Origin: Parelaphostrongylus tenuis
Taxonomy: Eukaryota; Nematoda; Chromadorea; Rhabditida; Metastrongylidae
Reading direction: 5' to 3'
DNA length: 64,000 bases
NCBI GenBank assembly: GCA_019055375.1
Contig: JAHQIW010007048.1
Span: forward strand, 62,001-126,000
The notes under the pieces were generated by a model. It saw nothing but the letters and a program-made list of their open reading frames with translations. It ran no database searches and was not told the DNA's origin. Shown piece after piece: positions 13,200-25,315 of this stretch (the stretch's first letter is position 1; every line of letters starts with the position of its first letter). The translations under genes and the position numbers were made by a program.

Positions 13200-13440
13200 A
13201 CTGCGCAGTTCCCAGTACTTCTAGCATTTAAGTCGTTTTTTTCGTCTTCTTTTGAACGTCGTGGCATACTCGGTGAGCACCTCTCCTTGCAATCTCGAAG
13301 ATAGCCTGGCTGTGACGTTCCATAGGGCGTTCGTTCTTGAATGTCGAAGAGTGGTGGAGGCGGAGTTTAGCCCGCGCGCACTGCGACGAGCATCACAACC
13401 ACTCGGTGACGGCGCCCACCCCCTGTCATATCAATTGTAG
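13200..13440. repeat. Dispersed repeat R2, copy 2
   Basis: Second copy of the element at 5380-5620, in the same orientation and more GC-rich. Confidence 0.6.
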
Positions 13441-16400
13441 CATTGAGTTTATTTTCCTATGTCATGTTTTATATGAATATCTCATAGCTATGAGTAGGAA
13501 ATTAACAAGAATAATACAATAGAAATAAAACGATAATACATTTAATGCATTGTTACGTTTGGGGGCCACTGATGCGGAGGAGGTGGAGCAGACCGTTCAG
13601 CTTGCCACGCTGGGGTTAAAGATGAGGTGAGCTGCGTACACGGTCCCGAGAAGTTTGAATCACGTAGGAGTTCCTTCTATAAAAAATATTTGTAAAGAAA
13701 CCACTCAAATAATACATTTTCTTTCGTAGTTATCAAAAGCTCTTAGATTTAAAATTTCATTGTATAATGTTAAAACATTCGATGTGAAATTGAGACAACG
13801 GATCCCGAAGGCAAAACGTAATTTTCTCTTCGTTAGTAGAACGTACCATAAAAGTCTTTTCACAAGCGAAGTTCAGTGTTAGAACTCCCATTCACTGGGC
13901 ATTATCTTATTAGAAGCATGTCTGTAATAGTCCTTCCAGTAAAATCTAACCTTTTCGTAGCGTTGAAGTTTGTTTAGAATCAAAAATTAGCATATAATAT
14001 CAAAAGTCGCTGCGGAGTTTGAAAAAAGAACTCCGATTTTAAGACGTTTTCTTTCATTACTGCGACGTACTCTGAAGATCTTTCCACAAAGCAAACCTAG
14101 TTTGAAAATTGGCGTTGCTTAAGCTATCAGTAACTACAGAGGCATGGATTGTAGAAAGTAACAAATGATGTAACACCTGCGATTACTGGGTTGAAAACGT
14201 AGGAGATTTTTCGGCACACAAATGCTATATTCGTTAAACTTATCCCTATAGAAACCAGTTCGATATCATCCCATCATTTCATGGATGTAATGTCTCCTCA
14301 GAAACCCAATTTTACTTGATAAACTCCCTTAACTCCACTGTGACGTGCGTCAATATAAAACCTCGAGGAGACGCGACGCCATAGACGTGCTATGCTTTAC
14401 AACCCGTTTTTACTTAACATGACTTTCATGCCTCTGGAATTAAGAAATTGGTACCAGACATATTTGTGGCAGGTTTTCTCCCCCTAGTCCATATGGGAAC
14501 ATGTTATCACGGCTATCTCAAAATTCCAGAGAGAATCAATTTGGGCCATCATTCAACGACATTCATAACAAAGATGAAAATATGTCTGAATGCTCGAAAC
14601 GAATGGTATGGAAGATGAAAATACTCGAGTAGAAGTCAAAGAAACGCAAAGTTCGGGGCTCCTCGTAAATGGTAGATGAAGGAAGCGGATTGAATACGAA
14701 GAAATGCCGAGTTTCGTGCAGTATGAGACACTTTGTATCAGGTGATATAATATTAGACAAAAATTTTTATTCTCCAGCTGAGCCACTGGAGCTTGGCGGA
14801 CTTGGTGCGAACCTCGTAATCAATCATCAAGTTTAAACGTGGCTGGTTACAGCAACTGAGATAGGGTGGCGAATGTAGCATAAATAGCTCAGAGCGAAGC
14901 TGTTTTGATTAGGCTATTACGCCACTTTACTCACACCTAAATATTGGTGAACACTATCAGATTCACTACCTATCGCGAAGGGCTACCAGTGTTCGCTCTA
15001 CTCGACTACTTCTGTACAGCTGTTCATCACTGAAGCAACTGCGGGCATTGATAAATTTTCCCTCTACTTCTGTCATTTCGGAACCTCCCCCTGTACTTAG
15101 TTTGTTTGGTAGCACACATTGTTCTTAACCCCATTTGACCCTTGACCCGAATCAGATTATCATTTGAGGCAGAAAATTACAGCAAGCCGCAGTCAGTCGA
15201 TCAACTACTCAAAAGAGACGTTTAGCTTCGTTCATTCAGCTAGCGGTTTAGCCATTGAGTTGGATCTTTTAATGAAGGGATCAGCACGTAGGGAGTTGAT
15301 CAGAAGTACGCCAAGAAATACACACCTAATTGTTGGTTCGATTAGGAGCACCAAAGCAGCCAAATTTACCTCCCTATGGGATCGGTAGATTAGCCCCAGA
15401 CTTGCATGGAAGGAGAATAATGCCAAATTGATGTCGAGATGCTTGCTAATCTTTGTGTAAGGGAAATACGTATTCTACCACTCAAACAACATATAGTTGA
15501 GTTGCACACAGAGAGAATCTCGAGGAAGCTGATGACAGCTGCACAAATTATCCTTTGTATTTTGATATTGATTTAACGATAATTTACGACTAGCAGTCCG
15601 AAGCTGCATTGAATCCAGAATAAAGAAGAATAATAGCCAAAATAAGACGATTTATAAAACTTGTTGTGTGTGAAAGAAGGTAAAAAGTCTTTTTACCTTA
15701 GGAAGCAGTAACTGTGGAAAAATACTAATTGGCGGTTTGATTCGGGATAAAAAAAAATTATGTACAAAACAAGACGTTGATCACCTGATTTGCTTCATAT
15801 CAATCAAGAATGAGAAATTTTTTTCCATGTAGATTATGTCGGCAAATCTATCACTTGTTGTGATCGTATATTCGGACCCACTGAACCAGTTCGAGCACAG
15901 CTGGTGCCAACGAACTGCGTAATCGTTCTCGTACCTAATTTCCTATCATCTACGGCATGTTTTATGTTCATTGTGCTATCCGGTTTCTGTTACATTTCTC
16001 ATCCGACCAACTGTTTCCCATCCACAATTGCGAGAATTGTCGTGCTGTAGAGACCGCTGCTACTTCAGTTTTTGTTCCAAGTAAAGTAACTTCGATTATC
16101 TTGGTTTTTTCTTGGTACAGATATCAATTTCAATCAAACAGTGAAGTTCATAATCATCAATTTGATGCTTCATTTTTGGAAAAATCCCCGCCTATAGTGA
16201 TGTCTCTGAGAACGTAAATATTTCGCATATCTGCTAATTCTCCATGAGCTTATCTGCGGTCTAACCTGTCTGATAAAAGCGTTAACTGTCCGACCTGCCT
16301 CAATTCCATGTTAGCACTCTAGCTGATGGATGATTCACTGATAACAGCCACTTATTGGGCACGACATCTTCACCATTGAGATTTGTTTTTCTTGTGATTC

Positions 16401-18190
16401 ACAGCAATGATTGAAATTCTGTTGTTAGTTTCGCTTTTCAGAATTACTTTTTTTCTTGAGGATGATATTTTCTTAATGAAAATATGTTTCGATTGCCGGT
16501 ATTCGTTTATGTCCTCGCCGTGTAACTGAGAAGAGCACAGTGTCATAGTCGCTTGAAAAGTTCTCATCTATATAATTCGCTTAAGTTACTGAGTTTTTAA
16601 GGTGCGCTTCAGAAGTTTTCCTTAGCTCATTCTTACCAGATAATGTGTTCATTTTAGTCGGCTTTAATTTCTTGTCCATGAAATTACAGTAATAGTGCTT
16701 GCTGACATTTTGTACAAGTTCCCGGACTACAGATATTGTAAATCCTCTTTGTTACGTTGTCATTTTCCTCATTTTCTCATGCGTTCATATATTCTTTGTT
16801 CGTATAATGTGTTCTCCGCCGCGAATTTCTCAGGTGGTTGTACTAGTTTTCAATTTATCACACTCCTCAGTAATCGTTAATTATATAATGATATTTCATC
16901 ATTATGCAAAATTTATGCAATACTTCCGTATTTTCTTGACAGCTGAATTTTTAAAATAAAAACACCAAACTTTTGCAGCGTGGGCGACTATTGGGCAGAG
17001 CATGGACGTTGTTTGTCAGAGTTTAGAAGCACACAGGAACATTGTCCACTGCGACAGTTGTAGCTAGATATAGAGTAGAATTGCTCAGTTTGCCTCACTC
17101 TTGAAAAACCACTAAGGTTTATCCTCCTAAACATTAATCTGCGAGCAGCGGCAGGATTTGATCGTAGATTTGAAGTGGTCAACAGTACAGGAGGTTTTAT
17201 ATGGATTCGGAACCACTTGACCGCAAGCGTTCCCCACAATTCCCACAACTACTCTTAGTTCTTTAATGAAAGATCTAACACATTTCTTTTTCTGTTGTCT
17301 TTGATATTTGGCTGGGAAATCGTTTGTGGAAAGTTGCCATAACGGTATTACACCTGTAGAAACCCAGTGATTTGGATCAACTCCGGCGACCTAAACTAGC
17401 GATTACCTGATAATTATGTTTACGTGCCGTAGAAAAAAGAAGCTTGTTAGCATTGAAACATGGGTCGTCCAATCATCGCATGTTAACCAAAAAATGAATC
17501 TTTTTTATCACACCACCTTGTATTGAAGTGTATTGGCTGTGGGAGAAAGTAAAACACCGAATCGATTGGAACAACGAAAGCTACAGAATTCATTGTTTTG
17601 GTGGCAAGATCATTCATCACGCAATGAGAAAACGAACTGAGATGTCTTCTCGATGACGGAAACCACGCCCGATGTGTAATATGGGCATTGAACATGAAAA
17701 ACGACTTGAAACAAGGCCATGTATACGTGCTGTTTTTGAATATACCAATGCAGTTTCTAACCAACGGGTGAATTTAGATACGCGTGTTCGGGCTCCTTCC
17801 TCAGCAATTTTGTCAATGTTCTTTTATACAAATTGTAGTTGTAAGCATATGAATCAACCAAGCAGTGAAAGCTACATATCATCCATTGAATGTGGTGAGC
17901 AAAATTTATCGAAGGTGAAAGGCGAATTCTGTGGGGGTAGAGAAGCAGTCTGGATCATCTCTGCGGAAATTATAGAACAAAGAAAACACATCCTATTCCC
18001 ATCGTTTGTACCGCCTATAGTTGCATTAGTAATTGAATAAGAATGGTTAGTAAAACATCCAATTTTTACCTGTTCATTCGTTTACTTCAAAAGCCACAAA
18101 CTCGACTGCCGGTCATTGTATTATCAGGTGATTTCATCAATTGACTTATGATGATTTATTACTCGGCTTCGATTCTTTCATAGAGGAGTA
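13441..18190. other. No gene supported
   Basis: 13720-14240 has diverged R4-like units ('ctatcgaatg'-type phrases). The longest frame, 17672-18040 (+, 122 codons), is opposed by a 93-codon minus frame and has no motif or splice context. An isolated exon cannot be excluded. Confidence 0.4.
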
Positions 18191-18310
18191 TAACCTCAAG
18201 GGATCAGCTGAACCGAGGGACGGGCTACTGATGAGTCCCGGTAAGGCGTAGCAGGTGCCTGTAAATCACTTAGACATGGCTCAAAACATGCTAGATCCTT
18301 AACCAATTTT
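18190..18310 (+). mobile_element. HHR-2 hammerhead repeat copy (internal deletion)
   Basis: Has the family 5' segment ('aagggatcagctgaaccgag'), a complete CUGAUGAG at about 18228-18235 and the family tail ending 'ggctcaaaacatgctag'. By comparison with other copies, the GAAAC to GUC segment is missing (the sequence jumps from GGCG to UAGCA). It cannot cleave. Confidence 0.55.
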
Positions 18311-19474
18311 TACCATTATGCACTATAGCTCCCAAATTGACTTCAGCCCTCTGAAATGCATGAATAGCACTTGTATGAGACAAGAGTTTTAGTGAGAAAG
18401 AGCTATTAACAGTTAGCCGATCTTTCTCATGGGAACTAATGATGATTTCCATACCTGTTGATAATATTCAGCCAAAATCTATCTGCGCTTTGTTGTTCAG
18501 AGTTCCCGTAATTGTTTCCACATTTTTTGGTTCAAAGCAAAACAACGCACTGTAGTAGGAGCAAAGCATTAACAAATTGGTAATTTGATAGGAGAAATCA
18601 TCAACCACATATAAACGAAAGAAATAGGAAGAATGGACTTCAAGATACTGATGATTTTGGCCATAAAGATCGTTTGTACCGTAGACAGACCTGTCCAAAG
18701 GAAAGTCGGCATTACTCAGTAATGGATAGTACTTGTTGATTACATGAGGATGCTCTTAAACGTGCTTATAAACGATGCAACTCCTGTTTATGAATGACGT
18801 TCACCTAGAACAAGGCTGAGGGGCACTATACTGTTATATGTTTTAGTCCATTGAAAGTAACGCCAAAGGAAGGGAGCTGTTTTTTTTGTTTCAAAGAGAA
18901 ATCATTGCTGTTCATTTGCACATTAATAACAATGCTCTTTCTTTTCTACCAAATTTTTCCATTAGATGATTCAAAGTCGTGAATAATCTCAATTATGAAA
19001 ATTCGAAAGAAAAAATTCGACTTTCTATTAACTCAGCATTAAAGGCGATTAATGTTGGTTAGCCATATATAAGTGATGTACGACTTGAAAATATTGCCAT
19101 TTCATCAAATCAGAAGAGATGAGTAGCACACAAATCTGGGAATAGCGCTTTTGATCCACAAAAGCTTATACCTGTAAGGAACGCCTAGAAACACACTACC
19201 AGGGCATTCGAGGATTCTTGGAACCAAGAGCGTCACGGCTTAAGTAATACTAGATGCAAATGTTATTTGTCACCGAGATAGCGACAATAATGTTTTATTC
19301 GTTTTCCGTTCTTTTTTCTGCGTTTTGTACACGTTTTCGACTCTTGGCAGAAATTATAAGAATAATGAAAACATACCTCTTCTTTCGACTGCTTTTAAAG
19401 ACTTCGCCACAAAAACAATATCAATCTAATAATATCATAATATACTTAGAGCCTTTTATCTAATTTGGCACTTA

Positions 19475-19720
19475 TAAAGTACTACACAAGCGCCTGTTTT
19501 GCCCTCCAGGCTCCGCACCAGTACGGTGTTTTTCTGTTCAGCCAATTCCTTGAGATTACACCACTACTTATAAAGAAATCAACTTTCATAGGGAGGGATG
19601 TATCTCCAAGGGATTGGATGAACCGAAAGGCAGCTTACTAATGAGAAGCCTGGAGGGCAAAACACGCGCTTGTCTAGTACTTTATCATTGTCAAACCAGA
19701 CCTCCCGCAAGGCTCTGAAC
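19475..19720. mobile_element. HHR-2 foldback (inverted pair)
   Basis: The left arm (about 19475-19550) is a minus-strand HHR-2 copy and the right arm (about 19600-19720) is a plus-strand copy. The outer 38 bp or so of each arm (19477-19514 and 19644-19681) are near-perfect inverted copies. The right arm reads CUAAUGAG, stem II GCC-UGGA-GGGC, AAAAC and GUC: the hammerhead layout with core changes G5-to-A and G12-to-A, so it should be inactive. Confidence 0.6.
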
Positions 19721-20913
19721 ATGTTAACATATTATCACATTACAACGAAAGTAGTTGGTATTTTCGATGCTGTACTGACTTTTCATGCTGATGATTCACT
19801 TCTTGGCTTATAAAGAGTCTCGATTACCGTAAATTATCATATAATGGAATTTCACCGACTAATTGAATTTTGTATACTTTTGATGCAATTTCATATATCA
19901 TCTCAAGGTTACAGATAAAGTTAAAGATGCTTTCCAAAATCACTCTGAGATCTTCGTCGGAAATGATTACAAGCATTCTCAAACGGTGATCTCCTCGATA
20001 CCATTAATGACTGAGTATTTCAAATATGCACCAGTAAACTTCACTCTTCCCTCTTGCTAACTAGATATCCATGTGTTTTTGCGCCTAATCAATCAAGTAA
20101 CACAGAATCCACCAAACTTTCCCTAAGACATTTTTTTCCGCTTTTGATGAAGAATTATCCATTAATAGCTCATTATGCTATGCTATAACATCAGGTTACT
20201 CTTTGCTAGCCTCCACGACGAGAATGTTAGGATGCTCTCATCTCATGCCTCTCCTAAGGTATGGATCCATGCTCTAGTTCGCACATGCATGCACTAGCTA
20301 TTTCACCCATGCGAACGCAGTAAATCATTGGGAGGTAGGGTTACTTAAACAAATCTGTTATGAATTGCTTGATGAATAGTGCTTGAAATAAGCGTTAAAG
20401 TTTAAGTACAAAAGAGTGAGCATACTAATTAAGTAAAAAGGCCTTTCGAATTTTAGATATTCAAAAATCTATATGGTTGTTTGATCTTTCTGAGATCTAC
20501 TTCGGCTGGAAACTCTATAACAACAACCACAAACGCTCAGGCATCACTGTCTCGTTATACCTTAGAAAAACCTGCCAGACCAACAAAAAACCAGCCTCGC
20601 CACCACAGGCATATTGGGCATTCTCGTCTGTGACGTGTGTGACCATGAGACATCCATCTGAAAACGACCAAATCTCCGGTTACGATGGGCATCAATGGCA
20701 ATGGACTAGAGCAACACGTCCATGATATACATTACTGCTAACGGGATCGCGAAACATCGACGCTCACACCAACTTCGAAACTGTAAATGAAATTTGGATC
20801 CACCTGGTCGCCCCTCATATACATTAACTTACATCACTCCAACAATGGAATATTCACTGTTATTCTGATGATCAAACATAAGTTTGCTATTGTACTATCT
20901 GTTAAACCACAAC

Positions 20914-20950
20914 AGCTGACGTTTCGGTGTGCTTCGCCTTCTTTAGAGCA
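20914..20950 (-). ncRNA. Degenerate hammerhead-like motif
   Basis: On the minus strand: GCU, CUAAAGA, a 14-nt stem-loop candidate, GAAAC, GUC, AGC, with a 3-bp stem I (GCU/AGC). The phrase CCGAAACGUC with an upstream CUGAAGA-AGGC-like block is common at the ends of Penelope-like elements, whose terminal repeats can hold hammerheads. The core differs (CUAAAGA for CUGANGA) and stem III is one pair, so it is probably inactive. Confidence 0.35.
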
Positions 20951-23900
20951 TAAAAAGGACAAACTTACGCAGTCTGGTCGGCTAAAACTTATCATAACTT
21001 CGACTTGAAAACAGACATCTAACTCAGCTGTTCCGAAAACAATTTCACGTAGCGATGTTTGAATCGACATCATGAAACAAGCGTATTTTTGATGAAGCTC
21101 TTCTTATACGTGGATAGAAGGTTCTGAAGTTTCAAACGTGAAACCCGATTTTACTTCAGCACAGCTTATCTGGTTGCTATACAATCCAGCTTTGAAAAAT
21201 GAATACACGAGGATTAGACTGCACTAGGCACAGAAAAGGCTTGCTCGTGAAAAAGCCATTCCCAGGGTTTATCGTCGGTCCTTCTGTAAATACAATACAC
21301 TATTATCAGCCGTTCCGATTCATAATGCGACTCCTATCGATCTCCCAACGATGTGAAATCGATTTTGGAGAAGCCCAGTCTCAGCTGCTTTCGCATAGTG
21401 GCTTATGCGTGAAACTTCAACATTCAGATTGGGGAAAAATCGCCTCAGTTCATTTCTCAAAAGCACAACTTATGAGGAAGAGCGGAAAATGTGGCAAGGT
21501 TGAAAGACAGGCAGTGTTCTGTATTAAGTTTTAGTACAAGTATGAAGGTCAGTGTTTTAAGTGCTAAAAACCATCAATTGCACGTACTGTCATAAGTCGC
21601 AAAAAGAAGTCGAAACGTTCGTCAAATAGGTCTTATTATTTAGTCTCGTGTATCAGCTAAATCATAAATAACTATTGTTGATTGATAATGCCGATGTTAC
21701 AGAAAATTTGGTTTCCGAAACATTATGGGCCATGCTAGCTGATAGTGACACCGAGTGGTGAAGGATAGATTGCTCGGAGAAAAGAAGTGTGTATTATTAC
21801 TATTGACGAGTAATTAGCGTGCAAAAAACCCTGTATAGAAGGACATCTCCAAATGAGGTTCTCATGTTGAGCGGTGTTCCACAAAAGGGGATCTGACTTG
21901 AACGACAATCAAAAAGACGAGAAACCATAGCGAGTAAGACTCTTGACGATCCATTCGAGTCATCGACTTCAGAAAAGACGAAGACGTCGAAATGGAAGCC
22001 GAATAAATTCTATTTATTGATCTTGTGTTTAAAATAATTTAAAAAAGAAGCTATTAGATTGGCCCAACATTACAGGTGTTTTGGTTCTAAACTGTTGTCT
22101 AATATACTGCAATAAGTAAAACCTCTCGGGAGAATGTTCTCTACAATAACATCGAAACGGGCGCCAGCCCACTATTTCTGTGCAAACATATGTGGAACCG
22201 TCTTTTAGAAGAAATTTATTCAACTGCTATTGCAACTGCTCGCAACAATACAGCGCTTGTACTTTTCAAATATGGCTTTAGGTGCAAACTATCAGAAATA
22301 GACGAGCCCCACTACCACAGCCATGTAATATGCCCACAAATTTCTCTGACGCCAAATTCCAAGGTTTACACTCATATCAAAGCAAAATTTGCTAATTGAG
22401 AGCATTCTTCATTGAGATAAGATTAATATATATCTAAATTATAACATATCTTGATTTTCAGATTTTCGCTCCTCGTATTTTACTTCCTTACAACTGATTT
22501 AGATACTCAAATATCCCATCTTATACATCGTGCGGGTCCCAGAAATTCTATTCTCTAGTTGTCTAGCAGTTGTCATTTGTGTAGTCGATGCGATTAGTGT
22601 ATGACTTATCGCGATAATTGAAGGTCGGTACTCTCTGTGTAGTTTTAGTAAAAAAGCTGAACAGTGGCTCATCGTGGTTCTCCCTGGAATTCTATGCCAG
22701 CCACACTAGTTACTGAAGCTGTTCCTGGTTCTCATCACAGACAATTAGGCGGACCCAAGCTGATTGAAGAAGATATCTCAAGAGATCATCAGTTGATAGC
22801 TCGACTTTGCACAAAATGAACCTTAATTCTTGCATCATTCAATAGAATAATAGCATTTATGAAACTGGTTCTTCATATTTACTTCAAAGTTTTTTCTAAA
22901 ACCTTCTTTTTTCGTTCAAAATCGTTCCATCAGTCTAGAAATATTTTAAAACACAGTCTTTGCTCAAAATTTCTATCCAGAGGTTCTAAATGAATCCCAG
23001 TACTTGAGGTTTCAGACATTCTTCTTCATATAGTCCTCATCTTATTAAGCAAATTTCCACACTATAGAAACTTGATGGTTCTTAGGCGCAATAAAGTTAT
23101 TGTGGTTTAACTAGCTATGCATTGTTCTTACTTCGTTTTTTCTACACTGGATTGCATCTTGCATAATTTCAAGTCGCACAAACGTTCAAATTATTTGTAT
23201 ATACTTCTTTTTTTATGAAATTTCTGGATAGTTTCAGATATTTAATGACGTCACGTTGAAATGTTGCATTTTTCGAACGGTCGCCATCGGCAGTCCCATC
23301 GTCAAAGTGTTCTTGATTTGTGCACAGACAGAAGCTCGTTCGGCTCTAACACATCACTTCACAAAGGTCTGTTCTAACGCATGTTCTACAGTTTAACTGA
23401 TGAGCACTTTTCTATTAGACTAACATAAAGACCAAAATTAATGACTGCGAACATTGCGATCAACATACCTGAAAATTTCAAGTCAACAGAACTGTGGTGA
23501 GTTGTACAGTGTTGATTACACTCTTTAACATTTTTGAAACCGTATACTTCAACCTCTTGTACATTGACTCATAACTTATGGAACACTGAAGTAATTTCGT
23601 GCGCCACACTCTGATTCCGCCCTGTTAATCGTCAAAAAAGCTCAGAAAATTTGAATACTTTGTCGAATGGCATAAAGAAATTCTGTCATCATCAAGAGTA
23701 TCTCCACGTAAATACTCGCTTAAGCGTGAGAATTTTCCTGGAACAGGAAAAATTTCGCATGAATGATGAAAATCGTGCTCTCTGGAACCGCGCAGCGATT
23801 CAAACTGCCGCCCCGATAGGGCGCAATTTTTGAATTCATTAGGTATCTATTCTCTATTTCAGAAACGTCGAAGTATCTTGCAATCATAGAAAACTTTGTT

Positions 23901-24983
23901 CTGTCATTTTGTAGATATTAGCTTTTTATTTTCATTTTATATGTCAAGACTCGCTAAGAAGTTCAAACAACGGGCTAACCACTTCTTCTGAAAAAATGTA
24001 AACTTTGTCGGTCTTACAGCACTTCATGAGTATCTTTTCAAAATTTAAGCTCGGTTTCAAAATTACCAAAATTCGTGCTGTCAAGTGATTACCTAATTAT
24101 TACTAAATATCTAGCGAATAGCCAAACACAGATCTTCGTTGGACAAAAAATGCACGCCAAGTGTAAAAGGTAGTTCTTTTTTTGCTTATTACAGTGTAAA
24201 AAAGAGATTTTCATAGAAACGAAGTCAGGTAATTAAATTACCATTTCCCAAGCTCTCGAATGAGTAACTATACAGTCCTGAGACAAACGTAATTTCCTTA
24301 TCGCCGCTACAGCACAAAAAGAAGACCTTTCCAGAAACCAAACTAAACCGTAGAATCGAATTTTTTTAGCCATCAAACGGATACCAAAAATCTAGCAAAC
24401 GTTTACTATTTTTTGGTAAAAAAGCAAAACAAGAGGAGGTTTGAAGGCACCTGAGATTCCACGTTTTGCACGTACCTCAGTATTCTTATGATCGTGTTAT
24501 AAATAAACGCCTTGCCAGAAAAAAAGATTGGTCATTAAATGAAATTTAGAAAGGTTTCATAGCTGAGTGAAAAGTAATCTGATATTCAAACAGCATGATT
24601 ACTCTGAAGGTCAAGGAAAATCTCAAAGGCAGAGAACTGTATTCAGCGTAGATCCATTTGTCAGAGTGTGCCATAGATTCAACTTCATAGCGGCGATTAA
24701 ATGTACATTTGGTCTATTCAGTGACCAAATAAGGCTTCCCAGTCTCTCTATTTGGCATTTTTTTTTCCTTATATATAAGTCTGTTCGCAATTTGTGACAC
24801 TGGGGTGATGGAGGGCTTGAAAAGCCCAAGAGGCAGGATCAAAGCAAGGGTTGAATGATGTGTGTTAAAAAGTAGCTGTAAACACCTGTCTTGCATCGGC
24901 TCCATTGGGAGAGGAAAATTAGAAATAAATTAAACACCGCCCAGTAGAATGTAACGTAGTATTTGACCTATTAAAAACAATTC

Positions 24984-25029
24984 AGTTTACGCAGTTGTAA
25001 TGACTTAGTTTACGCAGTTGTAATGACTT
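24984..25029. repeat. Tandem duplication, 2 x 23 bp
   Basis: Two perfect adjacent copies of a 23-bp unit that begins agtttacgcag and ends atgactt, 160 bp upstream of gene 1 exon A. Confidence 0.9.
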
Positions 25030-25191
25030 ACCATTACGATGTCTAAGCTTATATTTCTTGACTCAATCAATTTTGAGTTCTCGCTTGTCATGAAATAGTA
25101 AAAGTTCAATATTTCAAAAAGTCTAACGACTTGAATGACCGCTTAAATATGAGCAACTTAAATCAAGTGCTGTTAAGTTTATTCATTACAG

Positions 25192-25315
25192 ACTCGTTGT
25201 TCACGTCGGATTCGTCAGGGGGAAGTATAGCGTCCAACTCATCACTAACCTCACAATACGACTTCAATTCTTACAATTCGCGATGCCTTCGAAATCTGAA
25301 AAAAAGCGGAATAAG
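25192..25315 (+). CDS. Gene 1 exon A
   Basis: Acceptor ttcattacag, donor ATAAG/gtaag. Encodes a Ser-rich stretch including SSGGSIASNSSLTS. Enters in phase 1 (two bases complete a codon), leaves with two bases. The frame stays open upstream to an ATG at 25131, which offers an alternative unspliced start. Confidence 0.65.

Larger units (their letters stand above)
19721..25191. other. No gene supported; may hide 5' exons of gene 1
   Basis: Exon A of gene 1 (25192) begins in phase 1, so at least one upstream coding exon should exist unless translation starts at the in-frame ATG at 25131. I could not place one. The frame at 21199-21534 (+, 111 codons) is the best open stretch but has no motif. 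23880-24560 holds diverged R4-like units. Confidence 0.4.

Noticed and set aside
17672..18040. 122-codon plus frame
   Set aside because: Opposed by a similar minus frame, with no motif, splice evidence or unusual base use.
21199..21534. 111-codon plus frame
   Set aside because: ATG start but no family signature and no phase-compatible link to gene 1 exon A could be shown.
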